A stretch of DNA of 25,207 nt from PALSA-1180 sp964624625 (GTDB taxonomy: Bacteria; Oederibacteriota; Muellerivitia; Muellerivitales; Muellerivitaceae). The stretch spans positions 1-25,207 of the forward strand of contig CAZUXW010000044.1 in the NCBI GenBank assembly GCA_964624625.1. The letters run 5' to 3'. Of this stretch, positions 23,364-25,207 are shown in pieces. A program made the position numbers and the translations under genes. The first letter of the stretch is position 1; every line of letters starts with the position of its first letter. The notes under the pieces were generated by a model that was not told the DNA's origin, ran no database searches, and saw only the letters and a program-made list of their open reading frames with translations.

Positions 23364-24191
23364 TCAACGCAATAAATAAACCTTAACTTTTTTACGCCCA
23401 AAACGGACCGCCTCTTCATAAGTGTCGAAACATAAATCAATTTTGCTTCCCTTGATGGCGCCGCCCTTGTCCGCCGCGATGGCGTAACCGTAGCCTTCCA
23501 CGTAGATCGGCGTCTTCAACCGGATCAACCTCGGGTCCACCGCCACTACCCCGTACCCGGCCTTCAGGCCCGAGGCCGTGTAGCCCGAGGCATAGGGCCA
23601 GGTATCCTCTGGTCCGGGATAATAAGCCGTCGCTTCCAGCGTCAGCGTCTTCCAAACCCTGGCCCTCTTCTTTAAGGGGTACAGCTTCTGCCTGAGGGCC
23701 GTCCCTTCTAATACTTTAGCATTCTTTGCTTGTATCAAAACCGTCGATTTCAAGACTTTCTCGAAGGCAGCCTCGCCGTTCAGGTAAAAGGACTCCGTCT
23801 CCTGGTCCGCCAGGCCGTCTTTCCCCTGTTGGACGTCAATAATCTCCCCCGCGTTGAGGGTGTCGGTGTAAATCGTGTTGATAGGGGCGGTGATTTTCTT
23901 TTTTTCTTCCTTCACCCGCCGGTCCACCAGCCCCAGCTCGATCTCCATCCCCTCGGTGACGGCTTCCGCCAAGGATGGCACCACCACATCCTGGGGTTTT
24001 AAGATTATTCCCTGTTCCTCGATGACCTCCCCGACCGTCTTTCGCGCCGTGAATGCCTCACTCGCCTTGTCCTTTTGATACAGGAAAACGTGGTGGTGGA
24101 TCTCATGGGCCTTCACGTACAGACGCCAAGAGGCGGCGCCGAGGGCCGCCGCTCCCACCAGACTAAGAAGAAACCAACCGTTTTGTTTCAC
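23364..24191 (-). CDS. Membrane-anchored DUF348-G5-3D domain protein (cell-wall acting, YabE-like)
   Basis: 275 residues from GTG at 24191 (GGGG about 10 nt upstream). An ATG at 24275 would add 28 residues, but it has no ribosome site and its first bases belong to a palindrome. A single N-terminal hydrophobic segment (WFLLSLVGAAALGAASW) anchors or exports it. In numbering from the long start, a DUF348-like domain lies at about 65-118 (TVGEVIEEQGI), a G5-like domain at about 112-190, and a C-terminal 3D domain at 211-303 with YTASGLKAGYG and the three aspartates D247 (VAVDPRLI), D269 (AADKGGAIKG) and D280 (SKIDLC). 3D domains are linked to the MltA-type lytic transglycosylase fold. This architecture is best known in Firmicutes, so finding it beside lipid A genes is notable. 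A peptidoglycan-remodelling role is inferred. Confidence 0.9.
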   Translation of the reverse strand: MKQNGWFLLSLVGAAALGAASWRLYVKAHEIHHHVFLYQKDKASEAFTARKTVGEVIEEQGIILKPQDVVVPSLAEAVTEGMEIELGLVDRRVKEEKKKITAPINTIYTDTLNAGEIIDVQQGKDGLADQETESFYLNGEAAFEKVLKSTVLIQAKNAKVLEGTALRQKLYPLKKRARVWKTLTLEATAYYPGPEDTWPYASGYTASGLKAGYGVVAVDPRLIRLKTPIYVEGYGYAIAADKGGAIKGSKIDLCFDTYEEAVRFGRKKVKVYLLR

Positions 24192-24273
24192 TATAGTTAA
24201 ACCCCGCAATGGTGCGCAGAAAGAAAACGCCAAAAGACGCGAATCAACCCCCAAACGGCGAAAACCAAAGCCC

Positions 24274-24381
24274 ATTAGCCACGGATGAATGGGATGAACA
24301 CAGATAAATCTATTGACTTAAAACTAATTAAAAATATTTCTTTTTATCTATCCGAGTTCATCCCATTCATCTGTGGCTAAT
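24274..24381. repeat. Intergenic palindrome, family A copy 3
   Basis: Arms of 33 bp matching at about 30 positions; outer sequence ATTAGCCACGGATGAATGGG on the left and the same with one change on the right (reverse complement). The loop of about 43 bp is very AT-rich. It lies 12 nt past the trpG stop. Confidence 0.9.
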
Positions 24382-24393
24382 GGATCTCCGCTT

Positions 24394-24957
24394 TTATGAC
24401 TCCAAAAAATTCTTCAGGAGGGGCTTGCCGGACTCCGTGAGGATGGACTCGGGATGGAATTGCACGCCTTCCACCGCCAGGGTCTTGTGGCGGACTCCCA
24501 TAATCTCCCCGTCCTCGCTGGTGGCGGTGACCTCGAGGCAGTCCGGCAGGGTTTCCCTTTTAATGACCAGGGAATGGTAGCGCGTCGCCCGGAAAGGATT
24601 GGGCAGGCCCTTGAAGACGCCCTTGCCATCGTGGGTGATCTGGCTGGTTTTGCCGTGCATCAATTGCTTGGCTCGGATAATATCCCCGCCGAAGGCATAG
24701 CCGATGCTCTGGTGCCCCAGGCAGACCCCGAGGATGGGTATTTTCCCCGCCAGCTTTTGAATGACCTCCACCGAGATTCCCGCCTCCTTGGGCGAGCAGG
24801 GGCCGGGTGAAATTAGGATATGGTCGGGTTTTTTCTTCAGGATTGCTTCCGGTGTCATCTCGTCATTTCGGATGACTTGGATGTCCGCGCCCAACTCGCC
24901 CAAATATTGGACGATGTTGTAAGTGAAGGAGTCATAGTTATCGATGACGAGGATCAT
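24394..24957 (-). CDS. trpG: Anthranilate synthase component II, glutamine amidotransferase TrpG
   Basis: 187 residues, family length. A class I glutamine amidotransferase that releases ammonia from glutamine for TrpE, the first step of tryptophan synthesis; it may also serve 4-amino-4-deoxychorismate synthesis (PabA role). IDNYDSFTYNIVQYL is the family N-terminus and LISPGPCSPKEAG the oxyanion loop. The catalytic triad is C79 (GVCLGHQ), H168 and E170 (VQFHPES). ATG at 24957 overlaps the trpE stop by four bases (ATGA), and AGGGGG lies 6 nt upstream inside trpE. No trpD follows: a palindrome and a cell-wall gene come next, so the trp operon is split or ends here. Confidence 0.96.
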   Translation of the reverse strand: MILVIDNYDSFTYNIVQYLGELGADIQVIRNDEMTPEAILKKKPDHILISPGPCSPKEAGISVEVIQKLAGKIPILGVCLGHQSIGYAFGGDIIRAKQLMHGKTSQITHDGKGVFKGLPNPFRATRYHSLVIKRETLPDCLEVTATSEDGEIMGVRHKTLAVEGVQFHPESILTESGKPLLKNFLES

Positions 24958-25207
24958 GGCTTGCCCCCTTTCTTCGCGCCGGCATTTTCGGCCTGTTGAA
25001 CCGCCATCAAGACCGCCCTGGCCTTGTTGCAGGATTCCATGTACTCGCTTTCGGAAACCGAATCCGCGACCAACCCCGCTCCGGCCTGAACATAGGCCGT
25101 GCGTTTCTTGCCCTTCTCTTTTATCACCGCGGAGCGGATAGTGATCGCCGAGTCCATGTTGCCGTCGAAACCAAAAGCCACCACCGCGCCGCCGTAAAGG
25201 CCCCGGC
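24954..25207 (-). CDS. trpE: Anthranilate synthase component I TrpE, C-terminal end (5' part outside window)
   Basis: Only the last 83 codons or so are present, open at the window edge. They read RGLYGGAVVAFGFDGNMDSA, then IRSAVIK, YVQAGAGLVADS and SEYMESCNKARAVL, matching the end of the chorismate-binding domain of TrpE (RGxYgGaV...GNMD...AGAGIVADS...E...NKA). It overlaps trpG, with which it forms the heteromeric enzyme. PabB and isochorismate synthases share the fold, but the GNMD segment and the trpG partner favour TrpE. The tail ends in a short Lys/Gly-rich stretch. Confidence 0.92.
   Translation of the reverse strand, partial: RGLYGGAVVAFGFDGNMDSAITIRSAVIKEKGKKRTAYVQAGAGLVADSVSESEYMESCNKARAVLMAVQQAENAGAKKGGKP

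Noticed and set aside
23267..23440. N-terminal extension of the small secreted protein
   Set aside because: It translates the family C palindrome and the end of the 3D-protein gene in the wrong frame.
15016..24381. Palindromes as ordinary intrinsic terminators
   Set aside because: Stems are long and imperfect with large loops, and none is followed by a clear T-tract on the minus strand.
1..25207. Defence system, prophage or integron
   Set aside because: No nuclease, helicase, integrase, toxin-antitoxin pair or transposase was recognised among the coding frames.

Overview
The window comes from a Gram-negative (two-membrane) bacterium. It carries lipid A and Kdo genes (lpxB, lpxK, waaA), five LPS heptosyltransferase-family genes, and secreted proteins with very long Thr-Pro linkers. 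Long TPTNTPT-type linkers joined to DUF11-like and FlgD-like domains are typical of poorly cultured lineages such as FCPU426, Omnitrophota and Elusimicrobiota. That placement is a guess from protein style; no rRNA or tRNA gene was seen.

Layout. Positions 1-2857 (minus strand) hold the first 952 codons of a giant surface protein whose 3' end lies outside the window. It has a signal peptide, a DUF11-like domain, a CBM3-like domain and two Thr-Pro arrays. Positions 3495-4511 (plus strand) hold bioB, the only confident plus-strand gene. Positions 4626-8717 (minus) hold a second giant surface protein of 1363 residues. A roughly 460-base gap at 8718-9181 follows and contains nested hairpins that I could not identify.

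From 9182 to the end, every gene is on the minus strand. Read in the direction of transcription (from high to low coordinates) they are: trpE (3' end only), trpG, a DUF348-G5-3D cell-wall protein, a small secreted protein with a Thr-Pro linker, lpxB, a DUF374 acyltransferase, waaA, lpxK, a GT9 glycosyltransferase, waaF, two more GT9 genes, a polytopic membrane protein, ilvE and a fifth GT9 gene.

How the genes work together. LpxB makes the lipid A disaccharide, LpxK phosphorylates it, WaaA adds Kdo, and the GT9 enzymes (WaaF among them) would extend the inner core with heptose-like sugars. The DUF374 protein is a candidate late acyltransferase. The membrane protein could be a GT-C type transferase acting on the periplasmic side. 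trpEG, ilvE and bioB are metabolic neighbours. The giant proteins are probably displayed on the surface that this LPS covers.

The most unusual feature is structural. Almost every gene junction in the minus-strand block holds an imperfect palindrome of about 30-165 bp. They belong to several unrelated sequence families, and some copies overlap the start or stop codons of the flanking genes. I found no clear defence system, prophage, transposase or CRISPR array.
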